From Parvularcula sp039818345 (lineage in GTDB: Bacteria > Pseudomonadota > Alphaproteobacteria > Caulobacterales > Parvularculaceae): a stretch of DNA of 64,000 nucleotides. The notes under the pieces were generated by a model. It saw only the letters and a list, made by a program, of their open reading frames with translations, had not been told where the DNA came from and did no database searches. Positions 16,809-25,874 of the stretch are shown here, one piece after another; within the stretch, counting starts at the first letter, position 1, and every line of letters starts with the position of its first letter. Location: NCBI GenBank assembly GCA_039818345.1, contig JBCBUC010000015.1, positions 1-64,000 of the forward strand, written 5' to 3'. The position numbers and the translations under genes were made by a program.

Positions 16809-19478
16809 ATGCACGACCTCCCTAAAACGTTTGATCCGACCGAAGCTGAGCCGCGCCTTTATCAGGCACAAGAAATGTCAGGCCTTTTCGCACCGCAAGG
16901 CGAGGGGGATCCCTATGCCATCGTGATCCCGCCACCGAATGTGACGGGTAGCCTGCATGTCGGCCATGCGCTCAACACAACGTTGCAAGATATCCTTTGC
17001 CGGTTCCGTCGCCGTCAGGGCCGCCGGGTGCTCTGGCAGTTTGGCACTGACCATGCGGGGATCGCAACGCAGATGGTCGTCGAACGTCAGATGGCGGAAC
17101 GACAAGAGCCGCATCGCCGGGACATCGGTCGCGACGCGTTCGTCGACAAAGTCTGGTCTTGGAAAGCTGAATCCGGCGGCACCATTGAAAACCAGCTTCG
17201 GCGCCTTGGTGCGAGCCTTGATTGGTCACGTGGCCGTTTCACCATGGACGAGGGCCTCTCTGCCGCCGTGCGAAAGGTCTTCGTGGAGCTCTATCGCGAG
17301 GGACTGATTTATCGTGACAAGCGATTGGTCAATTGGGACCCAAAATTCCAAACGGCGATTTCCGATCTTGAGGTCGAGAACAATGAAGTGAATGGTCATA
17401 TGTGGCGATTTGCTTATCCGTTGGCTGATGGCCCTGTGGGCGGCATCAGTGAAATCGTGATCGCAACCACAAGACCAGAAACCATGCTTGGCGATGGCGC
17501 AGTTGCTGTACATCCTGACGATGAGCGGTACAAGGATCTTATTGGTAAGATGGTCCGATTGCCGATTGCTGATCGCTTGATCCCCATCATCGCTGACGAC
17601 TATCCCGACCCAGAATTTGGTTCAGGCGCGGTGAAGATCACAGGCGCCCATGACTTCAACGACTTCGACGTCGCGCGACGCCACAACATCCCCTTGATCG
17701 TCCTTATGGATGAAGAAGCGCGCATGATCTCAACGCCCGACAACAACGTGCCCGAACGGTATCACGGTGTGGATCGTTTTGAAGCGCGCAAGATGGTCGT
17801 CGCTGAGATTGAGGAGCAGGGGCTCAGCCGCGGTGTCGACGATAAGGTGATCATGCAACCGTTCGGTGACCGCTCAGGCGTGGTTATTGAGCCTATGCTG
17901 ACGGATCAATGGTATGTCGATGCCAAGACGTTGGCGGTTCCTGCGATTGAGGCAGTGAGGTCTGGAAAGACACAGTTCGTACCGTCCAATTGGTCAAAGA
18001 CCTATTTTCAGTGGATGGACAATATCGAGCCGTGGTGCATATCCCGTCAATTATGGTGGGGGCACCGCATTCCTGTTTGGTATGGCCCTGATGGTACGCC
18101 GTTTTGTGCAGAAAGTGAATCCGAAGCCCATCGCATGGCGACAGAACACTACGACGGTGAAGGCGTCGCTCTTATTCAAGATAATGATGTTCTTGATACG
18201 TGGTTTTCTTCTGCGCTTTGGCCATTTTCGACCTTAGGATGGCCGGACGACACGCAAGAGCAGCAAGACTTTTATCCCACCGCGGTGCTATCGACGGCAT
18301 TTGATATCATTTTCTTCTGGGTTGCCCGGATGATGATGATGGCGCTCCACTTTAAAAAAGACGTCCCGTTTGAGACGGTCTATATCCATGCACTGGTCCG
18401 GGACGAACACGGACAAAAAATGTCGAAATCTAAGGGTAATGTGATTGACCCGATGGATTTTGTCGACGAATTCGGGGCGGACCCGCTTCGTTTCGCTTTG
18501 GCAGCGCAGGCGACCCAAGGACGGGATCTGAGCCTGTCAAAATCGCGCGTTGAGGGGTATCGCAACTTCCGGACAAAGCTATGGAATGCTGCACGCTTTC
18601 TTCAGATCCGCGATATTCCGATCACTGGTGTAACGACCGATCCTGCCGCTCTGAAGCTGCCGCTGAACCGTTGGATGATGCACGAAGCGTCGGTCATGGC
18701 GAAGGCTGTGGCTGAGGGCGTCGAAAATTTCCGTTTTGATGATGCTGCGTCAGCGGTTTATCAGTTCACGTGGCGAACCTATTGTGACTGGTGCATCGAA
18801 CTCGCAAAGCCGGTGCTTGATGAAGGCACAGCGGAGGATGTCGCTGAGACAAAAGCCGTGCTTGGCGAGACGCTCGAGGCAATCTTGGTCGCGCTTGAGC
18901 CGATCATGCCGTTTGTTTCTCGAGAGATCTTCGGTGCGATGAACGAAGGAAGCCGCGCCTTCGACGAATTGGCGTGGCCAACAAGTGACTTCACCGACGA
19001 CGCTGCCGTCGCTCAAATGGAAATGGCCATATCGCTTATATCTGAACTGAGAAGCACACGGTCTGAGGTGAATGTGCCGGCCGCAGCCAAACTGAACCTC
19101 GTGGCGATCGACGCGCCGGAAAAAACGCGCGAGCAGCTGGCGGCGCAGGCGAATGCGATCAGGCGGATGGCCAGGATCGAGGACATCACGTTTGCGGATC
19201 AACCACCCAAGGGTGCCATACAGCTGGTCAGTGATGGCGTGACTTATGCGCTGCCAGTGGCCGACGTGATTGATCTTGATGCGGAGATGGCCCGCCTCGA
19301 CAAGGATATCGCCGCGGCGCAAGGGCAACTCAAAAAGGCCGAAGGCAAGCTCGGTAACGAACGCTTTGTTGCCAAAGCGCCGCCCGAAGTTGTTGAGGAG
19401 GAACGCGCGCGCGTCACCAAATTCAGCGACGAGCTCAAGCAGCTAGAGGTGGCCAAAGCTCGTCTTGCTGCTCTTTAG
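16809..19478 (+). CDS. valS: Valine-tRNA ligase
   Basis: Class I synthetase of 889 residues. The HIGH-type signature is SLHVGHALN (about residue 45-53) and the KMSKS loop is at about 537-541. The editing domain (TTRPETMLGD near 219) and anticodon domain are complete. The C-terminal 70 residues form the ValS-specific coiled-coil arm (MARLDKDIAAAQGQLKKAEGK). Transcribed alone after the receptor terminator and convergent with ggt. Confidence 0.98.
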   Translation: MHDLPKTFDPTEAEPRLYQAQEMSGLFAPQGEGDPYAIVIPPPNVTGSLHVGHALNTTLQDILCRFRRRQGRRVLWQFGTDHAGIATQMVVERQMAERQEPHRRDIGRDAFVDKVWSWKAESGGTIENQLRRLGASLDWSRGRFTMDEGLSAAVRKVFVELYREGLIYRDKRLVNWDPKFQTAISDLEVENNEVNGHMWRFAYPLADGPVGGISEIVIATTRPETMLGDGAVAVHPDDERYKDLIGKMVRLPIADRLIPIIADDYPDPEFGSGAVKITGAHDFNDFDVARRHNIPLIVLMDEEARMISTPDNNVPERYHGVDRFEARKMVVAEIEEQGLSRGVDDKVIMQPFGDRSGVVIEPMLTDQWYVDAKTLAVPAIEAVRSGKTQFVPSNWSKTYFQWMDNIEPWCISRQLWWGHRIPVWYGPDGTPFCAESESEAHRMATEHYDGEGVALIQDNDVLDTWFSSALWPFSTLGWPDDTQEQQDFYPTAVLSTAFDIIFFWVARMMMMALHFKKDVPFETVYIHALVRDEHGQKMSKSKGNVIDPMDFVDEFGADPLRFALAAQATQGRDLSLSKSRVEGYRNFRTKLWNAARFLQIRDIPITGVTTDPAALKLPLNRWMMHEASVMAKAVAEGVENFRFDDAASAVYQFTWRTYCDWCIELAKPVLDEGTAEDVAETKAVLGETLEAILVALEPIMPFVSREIFGAMNEGSRAFDELAWPTSDFTDDAAVAQMEMAISLISELRSTRSEVNVPAAAKLNLVAIDAPEKTREQLAAQANAIRRMARIEDITFADQPPKGAIQLVSDGVTYALPVADVIDLDAEMARLDKDIAAAQGQLKKAEGKLGNERFVAKAPPEVVEEERARVTKFSDELKQLEVAKARLAAL

Positions 19479-19479
19479 G

Positions 19480-21237
19480 CTATTGCCAATCGTCAGAGGT
19501 GATGACGCTTCCTTCGCGGCGATGATCCGCAAAGGTGTCAACGCCGTCGGGACTTAAAACAAATCCGTGAACCCCGGAGGTGAGGGGTGTGGTCGAGACC
19601 TCGTAACCCGCAGCAACGAGCTCAGTGGCAAGGCCGTCTGCCCCTTCTTCAACCAACACCTTGCCCCGCGGGACAACGACATGGGGCTGCTTGATCGCGT
19701 CACTGATCTTTTCGCCGCCAAAGACATGCGCCATCAGTGTTTTAGCGACATAGCCAATGATGGCAGGGCCGCCGGGGCTGCCGGTGGCAGCGTAGGGCAC
19801 GCCCTCTGCGTCGAAAACGACCACAGGGGTCATTGAGCTCATCGGTCGTTTGCGCGGGCCAGGTGCATTCGCGATCGGCTTACCGTCGCGGCCTGGGTCT
19901 CTTGAGAAATCAGTCAGCTGATTGTTGAGCACCATACCGCCTGCAAACATCTGGCTACCAAAGGGCATCTCGACGGTCGCGGTCATGGAGATGATATTGC
20001 CATCAGCATCCCTAATCGAGAAATGTGAGGTGGCTGGGACTTCATAAGAGTGATCGTCGAGCCGGCCTTCCTTGATCGCAGGTCCAGCGGGCGCGCCCGG
20101 TTCAACATCCTTCAAAGGAGAAGGGCCGATAAGCTCAGCGCGATCTTTGAGGTAGGATCGATCAATCAGGGCGTCGGTGAGATCCTCCGCTGAAAGATCA
20201 TCCGTCCCCATCGAGATAGGGTCGCCGAGATAGCGACTACGGTCAGCATAGGCCAGGCGTGTTGCCTCCACATAGGGCACCAGGTTGTTTTTTGGCGAAC
20301 CGTCTGCGCCAGTTTGTTCGTAGATTTGCAAGATCTGCAAGAGCGTGACACCGCCGGAGCTGGGCGGCGGCATCGAGCACACTTCAAACGTCTTGACGGG
20401 GCGACAAATCGGTTCGCGATCAACCACTTCATAGGCCGCGAAGTCGTCCAATGTCATGGTTTCGTTGCCAGACTGGCTGTTGACCCGGGCGATGATCGCA
20501 TCGGCGATCGGTCCTTCGTAAAAGGCAGCGGCACCGCCTTGGGCGATTGTTGTGGCACTGTCGGCAAAGGCCGTGTTCGTGATCGTCTCGCCGATCGCGA
20601 TGGGTTTGCCGTCGTCACCGTAGTAGATCTCACCCCCATCTTCGAGCCTTAGGTGAGGGAACCGTCCAACCCAATAATGCATCCGCTGGGGCATGGGAAA
20701 GCCATCAGACGCCAGACGAATGGGCGCATCAAAAAGAGACGCCCATTCAAGTTTGCCGTGCCGCTGATGTGCGAACTCCAAAAGCGCCACCGCGCCGGGC
20801 ACACCGGTGCTGAAGCCCGAGCGCACCGCGTCGAAAAACGCCATCGCTGTTCCGTCTTCGGTCAAAAAGACATCGGGCGTGATCGAGGCGGGCGCCATTT
20901 CCCGGCCATCATAGGCATGGAGATCTCCCGTTTCCGCTTCATAGAACAGCATAAATGCCCCGCCACCCAGGCCGGAGGATTGGGGTTCGACCAAACTGAG
21001 GACGGCTTGAACAGCGACGGCGGCGTCCGCTGCGGTTCCGCCGCGGGCCAAGACCTCGGCCCCCGCTTCGACGGCAAGCGGGTGCGCGGCACTGACGATC
21101 CAAGGAAGCGGCTGGGATTCATCGCCACCCGGCAATGCTTCCAAAGGGGCATCGGTGGGTGCGCTGTCGGTTGCGGTGTCGCTGCAAGCGGCGAGAAAGG
21201 CGGTGGTGATGGCGGCAAGTGCCAGTCTGCGGTCCAT
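19480..21237 (-). CDS. ggt: Gamma-glutamyltransferase (lipoprotein-type)
   Basis: Hydrolyses or transfers the gamma-glutamyl group of glutathione and related peptides in the periplasm. The ATG at 21237 follows AAGGAG and opens a lipoprotein-like signal (TTAFLAACSDT). The self-cleavage/catalytic threonine is T403 within PATSHFSIRD, followed by the GNIISMT segment. A second signature, GSPGGPAIIGYV, lies in the small-subunit region. 585 residues. Divergent from a P1-family peptidase gene with a 61-bp spacer; both enzymes mature by autocleavage. Confidence 0.95.
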   Translation of the reverse strand: MDRRLALAAITTAFLAACSDTATDSAPTDAPLEALPGGDESQPLPWIVSAAHPLAVEAGAEVLARGGTAADAAVAVQAVLSLVEPQSSGLGGGAFMLFYEAETGDLHAYDGREMAPASITPDVFLTEDGTAMAFFDAVRSGFSTGVPGAVALLEFAHQRHGKLEWASLFDAPIRLASDGFPMPQRMHYWVGRFPHLRLEDGGEIYYGDDGKPIAIGETITNTAFADSATTIAQGGAAAFYEGPIADAIIARVNSQSGNETMTLDDFAAYEVVDREPICRPVKTFEVCSMPPPSSGGVTLLQILQIYEQTGADGSPKNNLVPYVEATRLAYADRSRYLGDPISMGTDDLSAEDLTDALIDRSYLKDRAELIGPSPLKDVEPGAPAGPAIKEGRLDDHSYEVPATSHFSIRDADGNIISMTATVEMPFGSQMFAGGMVLNNQLTDFSRDPGRDGKPIANAPGPRKRPMSSMTPVVVFDAEGVPYAATGSPGGPAIIGYVAKTLMAHVFGGEKISDAIKQPHVVVPRGKVLVEEGADGLATELVAAGYEVSTTPLTSGVHGFVLSPDGVDTFADHRREGSVITSDDWQ

Positions 21238-21298
21238 GCTTGCTCCTTGGGTAGCGTGCAGAGCACAATCTTGGCTGAGTGCGCGAGAGAGGCAAGCC

Positions 21299-22279
21299 GT
21301 GTCGACCGGTCCAAACAACAGCATCACCGATATCCAAGGAATAACCGTGGGCTGCGCCGAAGACGCCGCTGCGAAAACCGGCGTCACACTGCTTTTGCCC
21401 GAAGGCAGGTTGCGCGCGGCCGTCGATGTCCGGGGCGGCGCGCCGGGAACGCGGGAGACGGACACGCTTCGGCCCGGCGCACTCGCCGATGAGGTCCACG
21501 GGGTCGTGCTGAGCGGCGGATCGGTCTATGGCCTCGCGGCGGCAGACTCGGTGTGCCGCCTTTTGGGGGCTGCGGGCCGAGGTTACGGCATGGTGCAGAG
21601 GGAAGGGGTACCCCAATCACCCATCGTGCCCGCGGCCATTTTGTATGATCTGGCCAATGACGGCGATAAAAATTGGGGCACAGAACCTCCCTATGCAGCG
21701 CTTGGTGAACAAGCCTTCCATGCCGCGTCTGATAGCGTGCGCTTGGGTCCTTTTGGTGCAGGGATCGGCGCGACGGCGGGCGCCTATCCAGGCGGATTGG
21801 GGACCGCGTCTTGGGTGACCGCTGACGGGATCACGATCGCGGCGCTTGTCGCGGCCAACCCGTTTGGCTCTCCTTATGTGCCGGGCACGAAGCAATTTTG
21901 GGCTGCGCCCTTTGAGGTGAATGACGAATTTGGTGGGCGCGGCTTTCCAAGCGAAGCAAGTGCGGCCGGCCTTCCGCCGGATACCAAGATGGGCACAGCG
22001 ACCAGAAGCAACACCACCATCGCGATCATCGCGACCGATGCGGACCTGCCGGTCACCGAGCTTGAGCGCCTTGCGATCATGGCCCAGGACGGGCTGGCCC
22101 GGGCCATTCGCCCGGCGCACGCCCCGGTCGATGGCGACGTCGTCTTCGCCGTGACGACTGCAGCCAAAGAGGTCAGCATGCCGCTCTTTATGGCATCGGG
22201 CATTTTGGGATCCATCGCGGGCGACGTGATGGCTCGGGCGATCGCGCGCGGGATTTATGCGGCGGACAGCTCGCGCTGA
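21299..22279 (+). CDS. P1 (S58/DmpA) family Ntn-hydrolase peptidase
   Basis: A 326-residue self-processing hydrolase of the DmpA/BapA/NylC family, which act as aminopeptidases, beta-peptidases or oligoamide hydrolases. Autocleavage is expected at N238-T239 in the motif RSNTTIAII, giving the Thr nucleophile. The early GITVGCAED and GGSVYGLAAADSV segments are family hallmarks. The start is GTG at 21299; the upstream frame overlaps the ggt promoter and is unlikely to be coding. Substrate unknown. Confidence 0.85.
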   Translation: MSTGPNNSITDIQGITVGCAEDAAAKTGVTLLLPEGRLRAAVDVRGGAPGTRETDTLRPGALADEVHGVVLSGGSVYGLAAADSVCRLLGAAGRGYGMVQREGVPQSPIVPAAILYDLANDGDKNWGTEPPYAALGEQAFHAASDSVRLGPFGAGIGATAGAYPGGLGTASWVTADGITIAALVAANPFGSPYVPGTKQFWAAPFEVNDEFGGRGFPSEASAAGLPPDTKMGTATRSNTTIAIIATDADLPVTELERLAIMAQDGLARAIRPAHAPVDGDVVFAVTTAAKEVSMPLFMASGILGSIAGDVMARAIARGIYAADSSR

Positions 22280-22296
22280 CCTGCTCAACCCTTGCC

Positions 22297-23262
22297 TCAA
22301 TGAGCGGCAAAGGCTTTCCGATAAGCGGCAGGCGACACCCCGACATAGGTGCGAAACCGTCGGCTGAGGTTATCAGCTGAGCCCAAGCCGCAGGCCTCAG
22401 CGATGGAGTGGGTGTCGAGGTTACTTGTCTCAAGCATGGATTTGGCGAGATCGACCCGGGTTTGGACGAGCCATTGGCCAGGGCTCTGGCCCGTCGCGGC
22501 AACGAACCGGCGGCTGAAGGTCCGTTCACTCATGTTGCATTGGTTGGCCATTTCACTGATTGTCCACGGATCATGCGGGCGTGCAATGATCGCATCAAGT
22601 AAGGTCGGTAGTGCGCCTTCTCTGGGGGTTGGCACAGGCGCTTCAACGAACTGCAATTGCCCACCTTGGCGATGGGGCGGGATCACGAGCCGCCTGGCGA
22701 CGCTGTTCGCGGCGCCGACCCCTTTGTCTTTTCTGATCAGGTGCAGGAGGAGATCGAGACCTGCTGCTGACCCTGCCGATGTGAGAACAATTTCTTCGTC
22801 GACATACAAGACGTCCCGCGCGAAGCGGACCTGCGGGAAGCGCTGCTCAAATTCATCCGCATAACGCCAATGGGTTGTCGCTCGCCGACCGTTAAGGACA
22901 CCAAGATCAGCGAGGAGGAAAGCACCAGAACAGATACTGACCAGACGCGTGCCGCGCCGATGGGCCTCGAGCATGGCTTGGCGCAGCGCGCTGCTCGCCG
23001 TCATTCTAGGCGGCCAGCCAGGCACGATGATCGTCCCCGCTCTGGCTAAACCTTCAAGGTCTGCATCTGTCTTTAGCCGCAGGCGTCCGTCCCGCGAGAC
23101 GACCTCTTGTTCTTCGGCACAGGTCATCAGCCGGAACCAATCGGGCCCCATTTCAGGCCGTTCGAGACCATAAACCTCCGTCACCAGCTGAAACTCAAAC
23201 CCATAAAAACCGGCGGGCAAGAGCGCGGCGACGAGCAAGGGGTCTGGGGAGGAGGTTGGCAA
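22297..23262 (-). CDS. GlxA-type transcriptional regulator (DJ-1/PfpI + AraC HTH)
   Basis: The N-terminal two thirds (about 1-190) is a DJ-1/PfpI-like domain containing the elbow ICSGAFLLADLG and TTHWRYADEF. The C-terminal 100 residues are an AraC DNA-binding domain with two helix-turn-helix units (EMANQCNMSERTFSRRF and SIAEACGLGSADNLSRRFR). A TTG at 23262 with AGAAAGG six bases upstream is the best start; another TTG lies at 23283. It is divergent from the rhodanese gene, which may be its target. Effector unknown. Confidence 0.85.
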   Translation of the reverse strand: MPTSSPDPLLVAALLPAGFYGFEFQLVTEVYGLERPEMGPDWFRLMTCAEEQEVVSRDGRLRLKTDADLEGLARAGTIIVPGWPPRMTASSALRQAMLEAHRRGTRLVSICSGAFLLADLGVLNGRRATTHWRYADEFEQRFPQVRFARDVLYVDEEIVLTSAGSAAGLDLLLHLIRKDKGVGAANSVARRLVIPPHRQGGQLQFVEAPVPTPREGALPTLLDAIIARPHDPWTISEMANQCNMSERTFSRRFVAATGQSPGQWLVQTRVDLAKSMLETSNLDTHSIAEACGLGSADNLSRRFRTYVGVSPAAYRKAFAAH

Positions 23263-23354
23263 GATAAGCCTTTCTTCTGTCAATCATGCCAGTACCGCCA
23301 AGAGGTGCTCCCGTGCAAGCCAAAGGGCATTGCTGATTAAAAAAAGGAAAAGCG

Positions 23355-23768
23355 ATGACCAATGAGGTGACCATGACGCCCGCGGCGCCTTCGTCCGAGG
23401 CGGAGCGATATTTTGCGTCGGCGTTCGCGTTCGAAACCGATTGTTGGGACGTGCACGAAGCGATGGAAAGCGGCGATCCTGGGTTTGTTCTTCTCGATGT
23501 CCGCAGCCCTCGGCTCTTTGAAAAAGGGCATGTGGCAGGAGCGATCAATCTTCCGCATGGGAAGATCATTGCAAGCAAGATGCGCGCATGGCCGGAGGAC
23601 ACTCTGTTCGTCACCTATTGCGCGGGCCCTCATTGCAACGGGGCAGCGCGGGGCGCCATTCGCCTGGCTCAGCTGGGGCGGCCCGTGAAGCTTATGGTGG
23701 GCGGCGTTACTGGTTGGCTCGATGAAGGTTTCACGCTTGAAGTGCAGAAAACCGGCGTGTTGGCCTAA
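23355..23768 (+). CDS. Rhodanese-like single-domain sulfurtransferase
   Basis: A 137-residue rhodanese fold protein. Typical elements are FVLLDVRSPRLFEKGHVAGAINLPHG and the active-site loop VTYCAGPHCNGA, in which the first cysteine (about residue 96) is the persulfide carrier and a second cysteine follows in the loop. It likely moves sulfur or reduces thiol stress in the cytoplasm. A purine-rich AAAAGGAAAAG ribosome site precedes the ATG. The stop overlaps the start of the acetyltransferase (TAATG), so the two are coupled. Confidence 0.9.
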   Translation: MTNEVTMTPAAPSSEAERYFASAFAFETDCWDVHEAMESGDPGFVLLDVRSPRLFEKGHVAGAINLPHGKIIASKMRAWPEDTLFVTYCAGPHCNGAARGAIRLAQLGRPVKLMVGGVTGWLDEGFTLEVQKTGVLA

Positions 23769-24238
23769 TGCGTGACGGTCCAATTAGCATACGTCTGTGG
23801 GCAGAGGAGGACGCACAAGAGCTTTTGGCGATGATGAAGGCCTTGGCTGTCTTTGAGGGCTATGCGGAGGCTTTCAAGGTCACACCGGAGGCCTTGATCA
23901 CCCATGGTATGGGCAGCATACGGAGATTCGAGGTTGTCGTCGCTGAGGACACGAAGACCCAGAGGCTGATTGGCATGGCGGTGACCTATCAACAGCCTTG
24001 GACCTATGATCTTCGCTCCACTGTCGTTCTTAAAGAGCTCTTCGTGGTTGCCGATCGCCGCGGTTGCGGCGTTGGCCATCGGTTGATGGAGGCGGTGATC
24101 GAGCATGCCCGGTTGACCGGCGCGTCACGGATCAATTGGACCGTTCTTGCTGACAACCACCGGGCAAAAGCGTTTTACAGACAGTTCGACGGTAGGCGCG
24201 ATGCCAAGTGGGAGCCCTGGACCCTTGAGCTAGCGTAA
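23768..24238 (+). CDS. GNAT family N-acetyltransferase
   Basis: A 156-residue acetyl-CoA-dependent acetyltransferase. The acetyl-CoA loop is visible as LKELFVVADRRGCGVGHRLME (about residues 81-101; R/QxxGxG/A pattern), followed by the C-terminal NHRAKAFYRQF. The substrate is unknown; the pairing with a rhodanese and a GlxA-like regulator does not settle it. Confidence 0.88.
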   Translation: MRDGPISIRLWAEEDAQELLAMMKALAVFEGYAEAFKVTPEALITHGMGSIRRFEVVVAEDTKTQRLIGMAVTYQQPWTYDLRSTVVLKELFVVADRRGCGVGHRLMEAVIEHARLTGASRINWTVLADNHRAKAFYRQFDGRRDAKWEPWTLELA

Positions 24239-24264
24239 CTGTCGCCCAAGAAAATGAAGTCCAA

Positions 24265-24341
24265 TGGCGACCCCTGCAGGACTCGAACCTGCAACCGTCG
24301 GATTAGAAGTCCGGTGCTCTATCCAGTTGAGCTAAGGGGCC
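24265..24341 (-). tRNA. tRNA-Arg (anticodon TCT)
   Basis: A complete cloverleaf on the minus strand: acceptor GGCCCCT paired with AGGGGTC, D-arm with AGCTCAACTGGATAGAGC, anticodon loop centred on TCT, T-arm GGTTCGAGTCC, discriminator G and an encoded CCA. Length 77 with CCA. Confidence 0.97.
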
Positions 24342-24384
24342 TTGGGAAGAGGGCCCATAGCACGGGTTGGGCCGGGCGCTAGGA

Positions 24385-24693
24385 CTAGTGCGTCCAAGGC
24401 TTTCTTCGGGCGGAGGCAAAGTTGTCCGCGTAGGCTTTGAGTACGGGTTTCTGCTCTGCTGGCTCGAACACCTGATGGGGGATGCCGTGGTCTTTGGCGT
24501 AGGTGACCGCTTGTTCCTTGCTGTCAAAGGAGAGCCTGACCTGACCGGCGCGCGTGTCATCAGCACTTGTCCAACCCATCAGCGGGTCGACGCGTTTAGC
24601 AAAACGGGGCTCGAACTCGAGAACCCAGTCCTTGGCGTTGCCTTTGCCTGACTGCATAGCGGTGCGGGCTGGACGGTAGATTCGCGCGAACAT
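24385..24693 (-). CDS. NDUFS4-like complex I accessory subunit
   Basis: A roughly 102-residue homologue of the 18-kDa NADH:ubiquinone oxidoreductase subunit (ETC_C1 family), one of the few supernumerary complex I subunits shared by alphaproteobacteria and mitochondria. Diagnostic stretches are ARIYRPARTAMQSG, WVLEFEP, DPLMGWTSADDT, KEQAVTYAKDHG and the C-terminal YADNFASARRKPWTH. The ATG at 24693 matches the usual start; the frame continues upstream to 24747 without conservation. It lies about 22 kb from nuoABC. Confidence 0.93.
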   Translation of the reverse strand: MFARIYRPARTAMQSGKGNAKDWVLEFEPRFAKRVDPLMGWTSADDTRAGQVRLSFDSKEQAVTYAKDHGIPHQVFEPAEQKPVLKAYADNFASARRKPWTH

Positions 24694-24775
24694 GACCAGG
24701 TGATGGGCCACGTGGCGGCAGAGTGCAAGACGTCCATCTGCCGCCATGGTGAGCGATGCCTGCGATCAGGATGTG

Positions 24776-25168
24776 CTATTGTTGATAGCTGACGAGTTCA
24801 TATTCGACGCCGTCATCGTCGAGAAAATAGAAACGACGGCCCGGCTCATAATTGCCGTGGTTGAAGGGCGTAAAACCGAGCGCTTTGACCCGCTTTTCGC
24901 TGGCATCGAGGTCGTCCACCTCCACACCGATGTGGTTGAGGTTGCCAAGCCGCGATTTGGCTCCGTCCGTCTCGTCTTGGCCATGCTCCGGGGCGTAAAT
25001 GGCGAGGTAATCATCGTCATTGCCGACATGCACAGTGTACCCGCCAAGCTGCGATTCGCCCTCCCAGCGAACACGCCAATCGAACAAATCCACCAACATT
25101 TTGGCGGTCTTTTTCGGGTTACGCACTGTCAGGTTCACGTGCTCAAGCGATGCTTTGATGGCAGCCAT
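24776..25168 (-). CDS. VOC (glyoxalase-like) family protein
   Basis: A 130-residue vicinal-oxygen-chelate protein with two beta-alpha-beta-beta-beta units. Likely metal ligands are the His of LEHVNLTV (about residue 11), the His of LNHIGVEV (about 80) and the Glu of VEYELVSY near the C-terminus. GAGGAG seven bases before the ATG at 25168 sets the start rather than the ATG at 25189. It could be a lyase, dioxygenase or binding protein. Confidence 0.85.
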   Translation of the reverse strand: MAAIKASLEHVNLTVRNPKKTAKMLVDLFDWRVRWEGESQLGGYTVHVGNDDDYLAIYAPEHGQDETDGAKSRLGNLNHIGVEVDDLDASEKRVKALGFTPFNHGNYEPGRRFYFLDDDGVEYELVSYQQ

Positions 25169-25336
25169 CTTCTTCTCCTCATGGGTCAATCAAACAGTGA
25201 AGATGAGGCTAATTCCTCAACCTAAGTTGAGGTCAAGGTTTATTTTCGGGCGGAATGATGGGTCCATGTGAGTGCGGCGTGGCTGGACACACGGGGGATG
25301 GCATCCAACGAAACCGCTTTTGATGAAGGAGGAAAC

Positions 25337-25413
25337 TGGTCGGGGCGGCGTGATTCGAACACGCGACCCCCTGTACCCAAAACAGGTGCGCTACCAGGCT
25401 GCGCCACGCCCCG
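25337..25413 (-). tRNA. tRNA-Pro (anticodon TGG)
   Basis: A complete cloverleaf on the minus strand: CGGGGCG acceptor paired with CGCCCCG, D-arm GCGCAGCCTGGTAGCGC, anticodon TGG in loop TTTTGGGTA, T-arm GTTCGAATC, discriminator A and encoded CCA. Confidence 0.97.
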
Positions 25414-25507
25414 ACCGGAAAGCGGCCCATAGAACTCTCTCGCGCGGGACGCAATGACAATTCGCCGACGAAGTCGGGGCAAAGTGGCTTCTTCCTCGCG
25501 CCTCCCC

Positions 25508-25816
25508 ATGGCACGATCGAGGGGACGAAGTGGAAAGATTCTCGTGGTTCAGATTTTACGCGCTGTGGTGATCGTGGTGGGTTTGGTGATGACCGTTGCT
25601 GGCTGTTATTTCGTGATGGTTGGCCTCGGCGTACCGGTCGAGGAACTGACCTTCGGTTTTGGTGCGTTCTCGCTCAGCAGCGGCAATCTTTCTGCCGGGA
25701 TCGTGTTTAGCGTCTTTGGGACCATCCTGATCTTTATTGCTGCGCAACACATGAAGCGCCGCAAAGAGACGACCGTCGACGGCGCGAGCATCACCACGCA
25801 TGAAGTGAACATGTAG
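25508..25816 (+). CDS. Small membrane protein of unknown function
   Basis: About 102 residues with two hydrophobic segments: VVIVVGLVMTVAGCYFVMVGLGV (about residues 16-38) and AGIVFSVFGTILIFIAAQHM (about 64-83), joined by a Gly/Ser-rich link and ending in a basic, hydrophilic tail. I do not recognise a family. The start is uncertain: the frame opens at 25454, an ATG lies at 25508, and a GTG lies just before the first hydrophobic segment. None has a strong ribosome site. Confidence 0.5.
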   Translation: MARSRGRSGKILVVQILRAVVIVVGLVMTVAGCYFVMVGLGVPVEELTFGFGAFSLSSGNLSAGIVFSVFGTILIFIAAQHMKRRKETTVDGASITTHEVNM

Positions 25817-25874
25817 CTGGAGCGTCAGGAGCCAGCCCGTGGGTACACTGAATGCTTGGTGCAGTCCTTAACCG

